Of a DNA stretch of 64,000 nucleotides, positions 1 to 12,309 are shown piece after piece. Both the position numbers and the translations under genes were made by a program. The notes beneath the pieces are model-generated. The model was not told the DNA's origin, made no database searches, and was given only the letters and a program-made list of their open reading frames with translations. Numbering within the stretch: the first letter of the stretch is position 1; every line of letters begins with the position of its first letter. The DNA lies in NCBI GenBank assembly GCA_016946835.1, contig JACVTC010000013.1, positions 1,659,501-1,723,500 on the forward strand, given 5' to 3'. This DNA comes from Neocallimastix lanati (nom. inval.). Taxonomy: Eukaryota; Neocallimastigomycota; Neocallimastigomycetes; Neocallimastigales; Neocallimastigaceae.

Positions 1-589
1 TATTTTCAGAATTACTGAAAACTATTAATTAATACACTTGATATAGCTCATTTTCTTTTTCCTTCAACCCTCAATGGACCTGAAAAAAACAGTCTTATCT
101 GCTGATGATTATAAATAATGAAATTATTGAAAATCTAAATACAGTGATGGTTATATAATAAATAATTATATGAAATAAAAATCAAATCAATCATAATAAG
201 AATAATCAAAAATTTTAATAAGATTAACGTACTAATTTTTAATAAATTAACATTTTCATTATTACAATAATTTTTAACAAAAATGAACCAATAATACATT
301 AAAAAAGTTATATTTTTTTATTTTTTTTTTTTTTTTTTATAAATTTTTTTTTTTTTTTTTTTTTATTTTTTTTTTAATTAATTATTTAAAAATACATATT
401 CCACAAATATCTTTTCTATTCTTGATATATCTATTTTTAATTATTTCTATAATTCTATTTTGTACAATAATAATTTAATAAAAATTGAAATATTTTATTA
501 AATAAATAATAATTACAATTATTTTTAATAAATTTAAAATAATTTAAAAAGAATTAATCAAGTTTTTTTTTTAATTCTTTAAAAAAAAT
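1..589. other. AT-rich downstream flank of the esterase
   Basis: Almost pure A/T beyond the first 120 bases, with long T runs near 310-375. It forms the 3' side of the minus-strand esterase. Apart from the weak exon candidate at 47-118 I see no gene. The T run just left of the esterase stop is the likely 3' UTR/polyadenylation region on the minus strand, but no clear signal decides it. Confidence 0.5.
47..118 (+). CDS. Possible last exon of an upstream gene (partial)
   Basis: A short, relatively GC-rich stretch follows an ATATAG that could be a splice acceptor. Read from 47 it gives 23 codons ending in MDLKKTVLSADDYK and a TAA at 116-118, after which the sequence turns pure AT. This is the composition expected of a terminal exon whose gene begins outside the window. 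No family is recognisable and the call rests only on composition and an acceptor-like AG, so it may be chance. Confidence 0.2.
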   Translation, partial: LIFFFLQPSMDLKKTVLSADDYK

Positions 590-2029
590 CTAGTAACTAG
601 TTGGCTTAGTTTGTTGAGCTAACCATGCCCACATGTTACCTGGCTTAGAGCAGTTAGCATTGGTAACATAGTTGTTAGTAGAGGTAACAAGACCAGTTCC
701 ATCTTCAATAACAACATTACTAACATCAGCAAGAGCCTTAGAATTATCGAATTCTTTCTTGACATCATCATTGAAAGCATAGATCCAAGAGTAGTGACCC
801 ATGTAATGAGCTTCTGGATCATCTTCACCTCTAACCTTATCAGTTAAAGTGAAGTGAACATTTTGAGCACCAGCATTTAATAATCTGTAGAAGGTTGGAA
901 TAGTGGAAGCTAATGGGTTAACAGTAGTATCATCTTCAGATTGTAAGAACCAAATGTTATTGTTCTTAGCTTGTTCAATCATTTCATCAGAAATGTTCTT
1001 GCTCATATAAGCTTCACAGATTGGATAGTAAGCAGAGAAGTATTCACCATGTTCGAACATTAAGTTCATGGTCATGTATCCACCGTTAGAACAACCACCA
1101 AGGTAAATTCTGTTAGTATCAATATCAGAGTTACTACGAACATAATCTTGAATAGCAGCGATTAAAACTGAATCATAATAAGAAGTTTGTTTTTGACCAG
1201 CTTCAATACTGTCGTTGTAAGTACCATCACCCTTGTCCATCCACATAGTTGGAGTTTGAACAGCAAGAACGTAAGCACCTGCTTGTTGGGCATTCTTGAA
1301 GTACTTTTGAATACCTTCCTTAGCAAGAGCAATAACTTCATTACCTAATAAAGTGATATCAGTATCAGCACCACCTTCACCAGCACCATGTAACCAGATA
1401 ATTAATGGGTTCTTAACACCGTCAATTTCAGCACCCTTTGGAGTGAAAGAAGCACGATGTAAAGTAATAACTCCATCAGTAAAGGTATCCTTTTTCCAAT
1501 CAACAGTTTCTGGAACAATGTAGTTTTCCATTAAGTTTTTAGTGAAGGTAGTCCAAGCGTTTTCAGTACCATATTCAGTTTCACCAACCTTGAAAGACAT
1601 ACTTGGAGCTAAATCTAATTCTAATTGGAAATCATCAGCCCAGACATTTCTACCAGTTTCCATATTGTATGAGAATGGACAGGCATCACCCATAGAGGCA
1701 CCTAAGAAATCAAGGTAAATAGTATTTACTCTCATTTCAATAGCTAAAAAGTTAGTATTTTGTGGTTGTCTAACACCATTAGCATCAGTATTATATACAT
1801 CAAGAACTTGACGTTGTGAACCACCTGTTTTAACGACAAAAGTATCTTTATTAAATCCTGAAACAATGTCATCAAATTCAACTACAACCTTTGGAACAGC
1901 TGGACCCCATTCATAACCTTGAACAACCATACCAGCATTAATAGCTCCACTTGTGTATCCAATAGACTTACCCCAAGCAGAAACTAAAAGAACTGTAAAA
2001 GTATATAATATTAAGTTTAAAAATTTCAT
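590..2029 (-). CDS. Secreted CE1-like carbohydrate esterase (feruloyl/acetyl xylan esterase type)
   Basis: Predicted to hydrolyse ester side chains (feruloyl, acetyl or similar) on plant polysaccharide outside the cell. 479 aa. Residues 1-20 form a signal peptide (hydrophobic LILYTFTVLLVSAWG). Residues about 21-200 look like the Ig-like N-terminal domain found in EstA-type esterases. Residues about 200-425 are an alpha/beta hydrolase of the PHB-depolymerase/prolyl-oligopeptidase type: oxyanion loop HGAGEGG (214-220), nucleophile elbow GGCSNGGY with Ser314, likely acid in SEDDTTVNP (Asp366/367), and catalytic His412 in GHYSW. There is no fungal dockerin (CBM10) and no CBM, so it is probably a free enzyme rather than a cellulosome part. 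The ATG at 2027-2029 is chosen because it opens the signal peptide. The gene is intronless and much GC-richer than its surroundings; in anaerobic fungi such genes are commonly of bacterial origin, which is inference here. Exact substrate cannot be read from sequence. Confidence 0.88.
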   Translation of the reverse strand: MKFLNLILYTFTVLLVSAWGKSIGYTSGAINAGMVVQGYEWGPAVPKVVVEFDDIVSGFNKDTFVVKTGGSQRQVLDVYNTDANGVRQPQNTNFLAIEMRVNTIYLDFLGASMGDACPFSYNMETGRNVWADDFQLELDLAPSMSFKVGETEYGTENAWTTFTKNLMENYIVPETVDWKKDTFTDGVITLHRASFTPKGAEIDGVKNPLIIWLHGAGEGGADTDITLLGNEVIALAKEGIQKYFKNAQQAGAYVLAVQTPTMWMDKGDGTYNDSIEAGQKQTSYYDSVLIAAIQDYVRSNSDIDTNRIYLGGCSNGGYMTMNLMFEHGEYFSAYYPICEAYMSKNISDEMIEQAKNNNIWFLQSEDDTTVNPLASTIPTFYRLLNAGAQNVHFTLTDKVRGEDDPEAHYMGHYSWIYAFNDDVKKEFDNSKALADVSNVVIEDGTGLVTSTNNYVTNANCSKPGNMWAWLAQQTKPTSY

Positions 2030-2897
2030 TGTTTATATTTTTTTTTTAATTTATTTATTATTTTTTTTATATAAACTAATAAATATAAAAAAAGATAAAG
2101 ATGAATAAAAAAAAATTTTTTTTTGTGATAAATTTATTTCTTTATATATAAAATTTAAACAAGACTAAGCCGTTTTTATAATATTATTATTTTTTAATTA
2201 ATGACTCATTACAAACCGTTACTTTAAAAAATAAAAAAAATAATTTTTAATGTTACACTAAAAATATATTTTTTTTTTTACCGTAAACAATAAATTAATT
2301 TCCATAATCTATTATATAGAATTATTTAATATAAGAATACATATCATTAAACTCTTTACATGCGACAATTATTATAATTTATCTTTTTTTTTTTTTTTTT
2401 ATGAAAAAAGGAATAATTATGTGAATTGTTATATTAAAACTTATTTTAAATCTACCGTATAAAAAATTATTTTATATGTGAGATCTACAGAAAAAAAAAA
2501 AATTTTTTTAATTTTTTATAATAATTAATTATTATGAAAATATTATTATGTTAATAATAATTAATTATAAATTTAAATCATTATATATTACAATTATATA
2601 TATACAATCTTCTATTTATTTAAATTTATATATGGTTTTACTATAAATGTAAATTCAATTATTGATATGCATTAATAATAATGATTATATTTTCTAATAT
2701 GTAAATCTTTAATAAATTTCTTTTATTTATCTTTATTTCGTAATTATATATCTTTAAAAAACAATAATAAAAATGAAATGTACAAGTGTAACATTTCTAT
2801 AATACGAATATCATGTGAATTACATAAATATATGATAAATATAAATAATTTTAATATTAAAAATGTAGAAAATATATTTTTTTTAATAAAATTTTTA
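2030..2897. other. AT-rich spacer upstream of the esterase
   Basis: This holds the presumed promoter of the esterase next to 2029, with T runs and TATA-like stretches but no recognisable element. No open frame or RNA gene is visible before the fold-back element starts. Confidence 0.5.
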
Positions 2898-4538
2898 TAA
2901 AATGATTATTCATATCCTAATAATATAACTTTATTAATATATTTTATGACAAAGAGTTTCTAGTAATTAATTATTCTAAATTAAATTCTTTTATATTAAT
3001 GCATTGTGGCGTATATATCTATTATATAACATTACATTTTAATACATTAATTTTATATTCACATACTAAAACATCATACTTATATATTCTATCATTCCTC
3101 CATATACCTAGCTATTCTATAATGAATAAATAGGTATACTGGTGAATATGTTTATATAAATTATCCTATTTTATATTATTAACACCTGATATTATTAAAC
3201 TATTAGTTATTTCTATTCTAAACTAACTTCTAATTTTATATGAATAAAATATTTTCTTAAATATATTTGTATTCTAATAGTTTCCCCCTAAAACTAATTA
3301 TTTAATACCATTACATCATTAACATTGAATGTATCAAAGACATCCTTTATTATATATAATTTATATATATACCTTTTATATGATGGAAACCTTTCTCTTG
3401 AAGGGTGATATTATACCATCTGTGTGAATACCTCTTATATATTGGGTTTTACATTACTTTCAATAATAATTTTTTTTGAAGATTAACTTTAGCATTTTTT
3501 TAATAATATTTGCTTTGTAGTTTTAGATATTACTATTAAAATAAATTGCTAATTGTATATTGATATACTTGATAAATAGTAATCTTGAGGTATTAAATTG
3601 ATGTGAATTGTTTCATAATTTATTAAAATTCAATATTTCATTTAATTTCTTCTTGAAAGTAAATTTTATGCTAATTTTTTATTCAGACTACCTTTATTAA
3701 TTTCCAAACTTACAATTAAACTTCGTTCATTAATTTTTTAATTATGAGATAATTTACTAAATTAGTTTAAATGAGTAGAATAATATTATTAGTTATACGT
3801 GTAATCAATTAAATACCCCATGATTATGATTTGTCAAGAACACCGAAATATAATTAACAACTTATTTTAATAGTTTAACTAAAACTACAAAACAAATATT
3901 ATTAAAAAAATGTTAAAGTTAATCTTTAATGAAAATTATGATTGAAAGTTCACACAAATTATAATAGTATATTATCATCCTTCAAGAGAAAGGTTTCTAT
4001 CATATAAACGGTATATATTTAAATTATATATAATAAGGGATGTCTTTGATACATTTAATGTTAAGGATGTAATGGTATTAAATAATTAGTTTTAGGGGGA
4101 AACTATTAGAATACAAATATGTTAAAGAAAATATTTTAACTATATTTAAATCGAGATTAAAGAATTAATATAATGTAAAAATTAATTTATTCATATAAAA
4201 TTAGAAGTTAATTTAGAATAGAAATAACTAAGAGTTTAATAATATCAGGTATTAATAATATAAAATAGGATAATTTTATATACACATTATTCACCAGGAA
4301 ACTAATTTATTCATTATAGAATAACTAGGTATATGGAGGAATGATAGAATATGTGAATATGATGTTTTAGTATGTGAATATGAAATTAATGTATTAAAAT
4401 GTAATGCAATAAAATTGATATATAAGCCACAATGTATTAATATAAAAGAATTTAATTTAGAATAATTAAATACTAGAAACATAATATATATTAATAAAGT
4501 TGACATAACTATAAACCCTAAATTCTTGACTCTTAACA
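2898..4538. mobile_element. Fold-back element with about 0.65 kb inverted arms
   Basis: Left arm about 2898-3543 is an imperfect reverse complement of right arm about 3855-4538, around a loop of roughly 310 bases. Clear paired landmarks: TTTCCCCCTAAAACTAATTA (about 3281) against its complement near 4090; CAAAGACATCC (about 3335) against GGATGTCTTTG near 4040; GAAACCTTTCTCTTGAAG (about 3387) against its complement near 3980. The outer end reads CTCTTAACA at 4530-4538, and the same terminus occurs in copies at 32811 and 36771. A minus-strand frame of 82 codons in the right arm (4291-4539) is probably fortuitous, though part of it is conserved in the 36.6 kb copy. No transposase is seen, so this is a non-autonomous fold-back or long-TIR element of unknown superfamily. 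Confidence 0.75.
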
Positions 4539-6555
4539 TTAGTATAATTATTATAATTATTATTTTTATTATTGTTAGATATATTATTATTATTATTAAT
4601 ATTATATATTTATAATTACTATTGATATTAATTATTAATATAACTAAATACTATTTTTATAATTTTAATTCATTTTATTTTTTTTTTTTTTTTTTACTCT
4701 TTTAAATTATCTATTTATCATTAACCGTTTATTATTATAATATTATTATTCTTTTTTTCAACTTATTAAAATTATTCCATATTAAATATTAATAAAATTA
4801 ATTGCTTTGTTACACTAAACTATTTTTTTTTTTTTTTTTTTTAGACAAGGAAGAACACTAAACTAAACTATATTTACTACAAAAATTCTATAATATTATT
4901 AAATAAGGGAATTTATATTTAAAGTTTTTTTTTTTTTTTTTTTTTTATTTTTTTTTTCGATAATTCAAAATAATATTTTTAAAAAGTTTATTATATTAAA
5001 TTATATCTATTTTAATATATATTAATATAATAATTTTTTTTATTATATATCTATTTATTTTAAAGTATTTTTATTATAGTTAAATTAGATTATTAACAAA
5101 AAATTATCATTTTATCAAATGAAATATTTAATGGACCCAAAAAATGATATTAATGATTACAGCGATTATTAGGGTAGCACTTAAATATTAATAAATAATA
5201 ATATATTGATATTATGACTCATACAGTAATATAATAATATAATAATCATTGCAAGATAAGGATAATATATAATTAAAAATGAATAAAGAAATATTAAATA
5301 ATGATATACAACTCAAAAGTTCGATGTACTTTTGTTAGGATTTATTTATTAAATTTATTAGTTTATTATTTATTTATTTATTTAATTTTATTTTAAAACT
5401 ACATATATTTAAAAAGCTATTTAACAACCTTCTTATACTTTTTATTACAAACTAACTTAACATTACTAAACACGACATAATTTAACTTAACTTGACTTAA
5501 CTTCGTACTTCTCTTAATTCAGAGAAATGCTTTATTTTTATGTTATTTAGTTATAATTAACTATTTAATTAATTGTTCTTGTGATTAAAATAAACTATTA
5601 ATAATTATTATTTAAGGAAATATTTAATGACTATATAAATATAAATATAAAATAATAAGAATATAATTAAAACATTGATTTATGCTATAAAATTTATTAT
5701 TAATTATAAATATAATTAATATATAGAAATCAAGCCACATATTGAAATTGATGTAAAATCATTAGATTTAAATTTGATTTATGACATTAATTTATGTTTG
5801 AATAATAAAAACTAATTTTATATTAATTAAGGTTTGAATATTTCATTTTATATCAATAATAAAATTTATATTATGTGTAACTTGGGTAGCATGCTATAAA
5901 TTAGATATGAATAATGAAAAAATGATAAAAAACATATAAATCTCATAAGAGATTATATTAAAAATTCTTAAACAATAATATCTTTAAATTTTTTTTATTA
6001 AAAGTTGTGTAACAGAAGGAAAAAAAAAAAAAATACTTTATTTATAATATTTTTAATTAAAAAAAAAAAAAAATTAAAAAATTAAAAAAAAAAAAAAAAA
6101 AAAAAAGAATATAAATTACTTGGGATAACAAAATCTAATGTGGAAAATTTTTAATATAATATGTTTTATATATATATATATATATATAAATACTAAAATA
6201 AGAATGGACGATGTGCATTCATAAAAAAATTCACAGTAATAACAGAATAAATTTTTTTTTATAATCTTATAATATTTTTTTTTACAACATTTCTTAACCC
6301 TAAACTCTTTAATATTTAGAATACTATAAAATAATAAAATGTAGTCTTGTAAATACTAATGAAATAATGATAACTTTTCAGATCAATTAGTTATAAAAAT
6401 TTTCATTCCTATTGATAATTTTATATTAATTATATATATAATATAAAATATTTATAAATATTTCATTAATTAACTAAAAAATTATATATAATATTACCCT
6501 GAAGAAATGCATTAATTTTGTAAGCTTCAATATAATCAATATGTAGCAATACTAT
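4539..6555. other. AT-rich spacer with one LINE-tail-like scrap
   Basis: No gene is seen. At 4827-4856 a long T run is followed by AGACAAGGAAGA, the same 3'-end motif as in the LINE copies near 60.8 and 63.3 kb, so this is probably a tiny 5'-truncated LINE end on the minus strand. At 5440-5510 there is a short run of irregular ACTTAAC heptamers. T/A homopolymers lie at 4926-4960, 6018-6034 and 6060-6105, and a TA run at 6170-6188. Confidence 0.45.
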
Positions 6556-6905
6556 ATTTAACGATTTTGAATAATATTTTATTAACAGATTGTTGTCTTT
6601 AAATTAATTTAGCATCAAAACTAACTTTTGCTCCTAGATTATAAACCATTTTATCCTTTAAAGTCCATTCATAATTCTGACTTGGAATATTTTATTTTTT
6701 TAATGCCATTGGCTTTTAAGCCATTTATTACATTCAACGAATAATACATAAGTAAAATTTTGCATAATAGGATCTTGTGACCTTTATTTTTAAGTTTATG
6801 AAGAATTATTTCAATATAAGAGAACGTTACATGTGGTATTTAAAGTGCTACATTTATAAAAAATAGTTCTCTTTGAATTGTCACATTTTTTGAATGATAT
6901 ATAAA
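6556..6905 (-). pseudogene. Relic of the small basic protein family
   Basis: The minus strand keeps most of the family's nucleotide landmarks: the complement of TTTAGCATCAAAAC (6609), CATCCTTTAAAGTCC-like sequence at 6652-6668, TTCTGACTTGGAAT at 6676-6689, and CATTTATTACATTCAACGAA at 6722-6741. The N-terminal half, beyond about 6760, is much more decayed. No open frame survives: substitutions and small indels are spread over the whole length. It is the most diverged recognisable member of the cluster. Confidence 0.75.
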
Positions 6906-8295
6906 ACCTCTTCATAAATATAAAGCAAATTCATTAATATGTATTTTATATTGATATCCATTTTAAATAAATATATGCCTTTTAATATTATAATTCAAGG
7001 ATATATATATTGACAAAGACATTAATGAAAGCTATATTATTATCAAAAAGAAAATGAAATAATTTTATAACATTAATAAAATATTAATATTGTATTTTAT
7101 AATTTATTAGATAGTCCCTTTTAAATTAATTGAAATTGACATTATAGTAATGATTGAATTTGAATGTTTAAATCTTAAAAATTAAAATATATTATTGAAA
7201 TAGATATTTTATTTTAAGATGTGGTTTATATATAAATAAAAATAAAAACTAAAAATATATTATTTAATAAATCTTTATAAAATAGTTATTTATAATTAAC
7301 ATATTTCACTAATTTATAGTTACTATTTTATTTATTACTTTTATTTTAAATTAATTAGATTTTTTTTTTTATGTGGTTTAAAACATTTCTGTATTTTTAA
7401 TATATTAAAATATATACCAAAATATAAAATTTTTATATAATTTATTATTTTTAATTTATTTCAAAAAAATATTGTTTCTCATAGTTATTTTATTTTTTAA
7501 TTGAACAAAACTAATTTAAAATAACAATTATAATAAATATATATATATATCACAAATTAGTTTAAATACTTATCAAAAATTTTATTGAATTTAAATATAA
7601 TTTTTTGATATTATTTTAAATGTTTATATAAATATATGATATTTTTATAATAAAAAAAAAAAAAAAAAAAAAAAAGAAATAGATAATTTTAAAATCGGTA
7701 TATATAACAACAGAAATAAAATAAAATATTAAATGTTTTGAATAAATTTGATATTTTATGAAATTTTAATTTTTGTATCAAAGAAATAATTAAATTTTTT
7801 GTTAAAATGAAATGATTATTTACTTGCTTTGATTTTTAATAATAATAAGAAAATAAAATTAAAAAATATATATTAATGTAAATGCATATAAATAATTCAC
7901 TGTATACTATGGTTTGTATTTCAAAAAAATATTTTAAAATTACAAAATTTATATATTTAAATTATAAAATATTTACATTTCATGTTAACTATAATAAATA
8001 TTACTATATCTATTTTATTATTAAATAAATATTATAATAAATTATATAGATTTAGTAGTATTTTCTATTATATAGGTTGATTTTTATAAGGAATAAAAAG
8101 AAAAAAGGGAAAACAACTTTAAAAAAATTTATATATTCTCTCTACCCATAAAGGATTTTTTATATTTTAATTATTTATTATATTGTTTTTTTTTTTTTTT
8201 TATTTTTTTTTTATTTTTTTATTTTTTTATTTTTTTATTTTTATTTTTTAAATATAAAGAACTATATATTAATTTCAATATTACTATTCTCTTTC
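6906..8295. other. AT-rich spacer
   Basis: No gene or structured RNA is visible. It is A/T sequence with an A run at 7652-7675 and, toward the right end, T-rich tracts (8183-8250) with a regular TTTTTTATTTTTTTA pattern. It separates two relics of the small-protein family. Confidence 0.4.
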
Positions 8296-8684
8296 GTTTT
8301 ATATTTGAGCATAGTTATACTAATAATTTCAGTTAAAATTCGATTAATAGATTGTTCTCTTAAAAGAAATATAGTATCAAAACAAATTTTAGCTTTTTTT
8401 TTTTTTTTTTTTAGAAAAATAACTTTATCATTTAAGGTCCATCCAAGTTCTTGACTTGGAATATATTAATTAAATTCCAAATAGCTTTAATTATTTATTA
8501 TATTTCATGAATAAAGTAATGTCAAAATCTTTCGCATTTTTATTACCTTCACTTTTAATTTGTTGAAGGATCATATTAACAATTTAGGAATTAAATTCGT
8601 GATTTAAAGATATGCTTTAAAAGACTGTTTTTAATTGAGATACATCATAATTTAGATTGTATGATGATATTGACAAGTAATAAT
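8296..8684 (-). pseudogene. Second relic of the small basic protein family
   Basis: Aligned by eye over its whole length to the minus-strand family. It starts with the complement of TTATATTTGAGCA (as in the copies ending at 45578 and 50556) and keeps TTTCAG-TAAAATTCGAT, AGTATCAAAACAAA, GGTCCATCCAAG and TTGACTTGGAATA. An 18-base T run (8395-8412) sits inside the C-terminal half, and the frame is broken throughout. The 3' end resembles the 45.6/50.6 kb copies more than the 10-34 kb copies, which suggests it derives from that branch. Confidence 0.8.
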
Positions 8685-8994
8685 GGATTCAGGTAAGTTT
8701 AAATTACATTTACTATATTTCTATTTATTTCTATATAAATGTAGATATAATAAATATAATTTTCATTACTTTTGATGAAAATCCTTGTAATAATATTTTT
8801 TTAAAAAAATAATACTCATAGAAGAATTAAATTATGTATATAGATATATTTTTAATTTATATGTTTTAATGTTTAATAAGCTTTATTATTTAATAATTTT
8901 TTTAGCATTATTAAATTGTTAATATTAAAATATAATAAAATATTATTTATTTGTTTTAATATGAAATATGCTATATTTAATCCCAATTTTTAAT

Positions 8995-9027
<33 letters not shown>

Positions 9028-9940
9028 ATATATATATATTTTATTTTCATCATTGTCAATTTTTTAAAATATATAATTATATATAATTATATATAATGGA
9101 AAAAAAAGTTTTTTATGTTACCAGTAAAATATATATATATATATATATATATATAATAAAAAAGCTAAATGAAAAAAAAAATAAAAAAACTTCTATATAC
9201 ATTGGTTAATATATGAGTTATACTGTTAAAACAATGATAAAAATTTATTAATAATATCTAGGAGTAAAATTTATTTAATAATATTTATTAAAAAAAATAC
9301 ATGAAATTATTTACATTAATATTACTATGGTATTATAAAGAATATTTATTATATACAATATTATAAATGCAAACTATTAGTTGGTAATAATACACGATTT
9401 AATTTTACATTCCATAAAGAATATAAAAATTAAAAACTAATATATAATTATCTTTTATATATATAAAAGTTTTTAATTATTAAATCAATAAATTTTTATG
9501 TTATTTTAAAATTTGAAGGTAAATATATATATATATATTTAATACTTTCAAATTTCAAAATTTGTTATCATAAAATGTAATAATATATCTTTAATATCAT
9601 CTTTCAAAATAACTATTAATATAAATTATATACGTCAATAGTGTTAATTGCTAAATTAACATTACTAGAATATAGTCAATATAAAAGTCATATATTCAAT
9701 ATATTAATATGGTATATTATATTATAATTTCAATATAATAAATAAAAATGGTCCCTGGTATAAAAAAAGATATTAAGTACAATTTTATTTTTAATTTTAT
9801 CAAATATTTTTACATATTTTGATTTAATATAATTCTGACCCCATTATTCATTAGATCCTTTTACATCTTCTGCATTTTTCAGAGTTGCTAATTATATTTG
9901 TAAATATAAAAACATTTTTATTTAAAATTATTAATTCATT
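8685..9940. other. AT-rich 3' flank of the first intact family gene
   Basis: Mostly A/T with an A run at 8996-9025 and a TA run near 9130-9156. A slightly GC-richer patch at 9838-9885 lies directly downstream of the gene ending at 9941 and may be its 3' UTR. No other coding or RNA gene is seen. Confidence 0.4.
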
Positions 9941-10330
9941 TTAAATTTTAACATTATCATGTTGAATAGTATCTAATAAAAATTTATGAGCTGAGTGTTT
10001 TCTTATAATAGATTTAGCATCAAAACAAACTTTAGCTCCTGGACGAGAAAGAATTCCATCCTTTAAAGTCCATCCAAGATTCTGACTTGGAACAAATTCT
10101 TTAAATCCATTCGCTTTTAACCATTTATTACATTCAAGGAATAAGGCTTTCGCAAGATCATTGGTACTTGGATTTTTATTGCCTTCACTTTTAATTTTTT
10201 TAAGGACCATATCAGCATTAGGAAATGGAGATTTTGGTTTAAATTCCATATTTTTACAAGATGGTTCTCTTTTGAGACGCATCATCATTGGAATAACATG
10301 ACGATAGTGATGAGTATTGTTAGTATCCAT
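9941..10330 (-). CDS. Small basic protein, cluster family, copy 1
   Basis: 129 aa; I do not recognise the family. Variable N-terminus (1-8), then a conserved core at about 9-109 running from YRHVIP, the basic MMRLKREPSCKN (16-27), SPFPNA (34-39) and NPS..DLAKALFLECNKWLKANG (53-75), to PSQNLGWTLKDG (81-92) and SRPGAKVCFDAKS (95-107). The C-terminal tail of about 20 residues varies. No signal peptide, membrane segment or zinc motif is present. The core reads as a helix (57-74) followed by short strands, so a small nucleic-acid- or protein-binding fold is possible but unproven. Selection is suggested because the frame is GC-richer than its surroundings and seven copies keep it open. The ATG is shared by all copies and is preceded by pure A/T. 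About 1.6 kb upstream (higher coordinates) is duplicated at copies 2 and 3. Confidence 0.75.
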   Translation of the reverse strand: MDTNNTHHYRHVIPMMMRLKREPSCKNMEFKPKSPFPNADMVLKKIKSEGNKNPSTNDLAKALFLECNKWLKANGFKEFVPSQNLGWTLKDGILSRPGAKVCFDAKSIIRKHSAHKFLLDTIQHDNVKI

Positions 10331-11990
10331 TGTTTTAAATTTTCAGCTTAAATTATTTTAAAAAATTTTTAATTATATCTATTATTAATAGTATTTAAAG
10401 GAAATATTTATCAAATATTAAAAAAAAAAGAATATTATAATAATAAAAAAAGTTTTTATTTAAAGAAAAAAATCTTCATTTTTATATTTTTTTTTCATTA
10501 ATCAAAGGATAAAATGCATTTTTATATATTTTTTTTTTTTCATTAATCAAAGTTAAACATATTAATATGATTAAAGTTTATAGAAATATTATATTTTAAT
10601 AAATTAAAATTTAAATTAATTTTTGTCAAATAGAAATTAAAATAATTTGTCAATTTTAAATGATTCGAAATTTTATTAACAAAAATAAAGTTTTTAAAAA
10701 TTATTATTTTTAGTCTCATACATTTTTGAAAATTTAGACAATATAAAAAATTTAAAATTATTTTAAATATAAAAATTACTTTTATATTTTAATTAATTAA
10801 AAAATTGATCTTAATATTAACAGAATAATATATTATATAGATATTTTAATTATAATTAAAAATTATTAAATTGGTATAGATCAAATTATTATCATTATAT
10901 ATTGAGATATTTGATCTTAAAAAAAAAAATCATTCTAAAATAAAATTTAATGTATTAATATAAAAAATTATTATATAATAAAAATTATTGTATTACTAAT
11001 AAAAGTTAAATTTTAATATAGATATAGATGGTTAGAATTAAAAATATAATAGTATTATATATATACAATTAATTTTTATCTATTTAAGTAAAAAATATTT
11101 TAGATAATTGATATATTTTAATGTAATTAAATAAAATTAAATAAAAGAAAATACTAAATAATAATATTATTATATAGAAAATGTTTAACCTTTATTAAAT
11201 ATAACATATATAATATTTATATACTATTAATTATTTTAATGTTTCTTAAAGAAAATTAAAATAATACTAAAGGTATTTTACTACTAAAATAAACGTTTAT
11301 GTAAAAATAAAAATAAATTAACAGTCATAAATAATTTAATTTTATAAATTTATTTAAAATTTATATTAAACTTAGCATTTCTAAAAATAAATTTAATTTT
11401 ACATAAAAATTTAAAATTTAAATATTTATACATATACATATAAAAAAACAAGTAAATATTAAGTATTAAATTTAAATTACCAAAATATAATAAATTATTT
11501 ATATTTTGAGTTAATTACCATTAATGTTAATTTATATTTATAACATCAATAATCATCATGATCATATTTATTTAATGAATTAATATTTATTTTTAGTTAT
11601 TATATACTTTAATTAAAAAAAATAAAGAAATTTAATTTGAAATAAATAAAGAAAAAAATTATATAAAATTAAATATATAATATGTAATAAAATAATTAAT
11701 TACTATTATTCAATCAATAAACATGTTAATCCATTTAAGGAATAAATAGGATTTGAACTTTAAATTGATTGACTGAAAAAAAAATTTTATAATTAATATT
11801 TCCTCAAAAATAATACTCAAATTGATTCAATGTCCATTTACAAAAGAAATTTCTAATTTGTTAGAGAATTCTATTATTTACCAACAAATTATTTATATAA
11901 CTTTCATTATTTCAGACAATAATTATTTTAATTTATTTTAATTATTTTTAAAATGTAATGGAACACTGAAAAAAAATATTAATATTAAAT
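10331..11990. repeat. Upstream segmental-duplication block, copy A
   Basis: The flank above copy 1 recurs above copy 2 (18167-19860) and, shortened, above copy 3 (28458-29600). Landmarks shared in order are: ATTTTTGTCAAATAGAAATT (about 10620), AATGATTCGAAATTTTATTAAC (about 10660), TTAGTCTCATACATTTTTGA (about 10712), and in copies 1 and 2 GGAATAAATAGGATTTGAAC (about 11739) and TTAGAGAATTCTATTATTTA. No other gene lies inside. It shows that the genes were amplified together with their promoters. Confidence 0.7.
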
Positions 11991-12309
11991 ATTATGACAA
12001 TAAAAATTTTTTGATATTATATTTATTATTATTATTATTATTATTTATTAATGCAATTCATTACACAATTCAATACAAAAAGTTCATAAAATTATTTCTA
12101 TAAACTTTTCTTTTCACTTTCTTAATAATCAATTGTTATATTTTTTTGTTTAATTACTATATAATATATAATTGTAAATAAAGTCAATAAAAAATAGGTA
12201 TAATTGAAAATTTTTGATTTAATCAATAATATAAAATAATGGAATATATAAAAGAAAATGAAATTTTTTTAAAAATTATTATATTACTAAGTTTAAATTC
12301 CTTTTAATT
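11991..12309. other. AT-rich spacer within the first duplicated unit
   Basis: Continues as weaker similarity to 19740-19990 (TTATTAATGCAATTCATTACACAATTC and ACTTTTCTTTTCACTTTCTTAAT-type landmarks in both). A short ATT run sits near 12026-12046. No gene. Confidence 0.4.

Noticed and set aside
619-828. 69-codon minus frame inside the esterase
   Set aside because: Shadow frame of the esterase with no features of its own.
4291-4539. 82-codon frame in the right arm of the fold-back element
   Set aside because: Part is shared with the 36.6 kb copy, but so is the non-coding remainder of the arm; no start or stop is kept. Conservation is at DNA level.
5440-5510. ACTTAAC heptamers as telomere-like repeats
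   Set aside because: Irregular, few and internal; no extended array.
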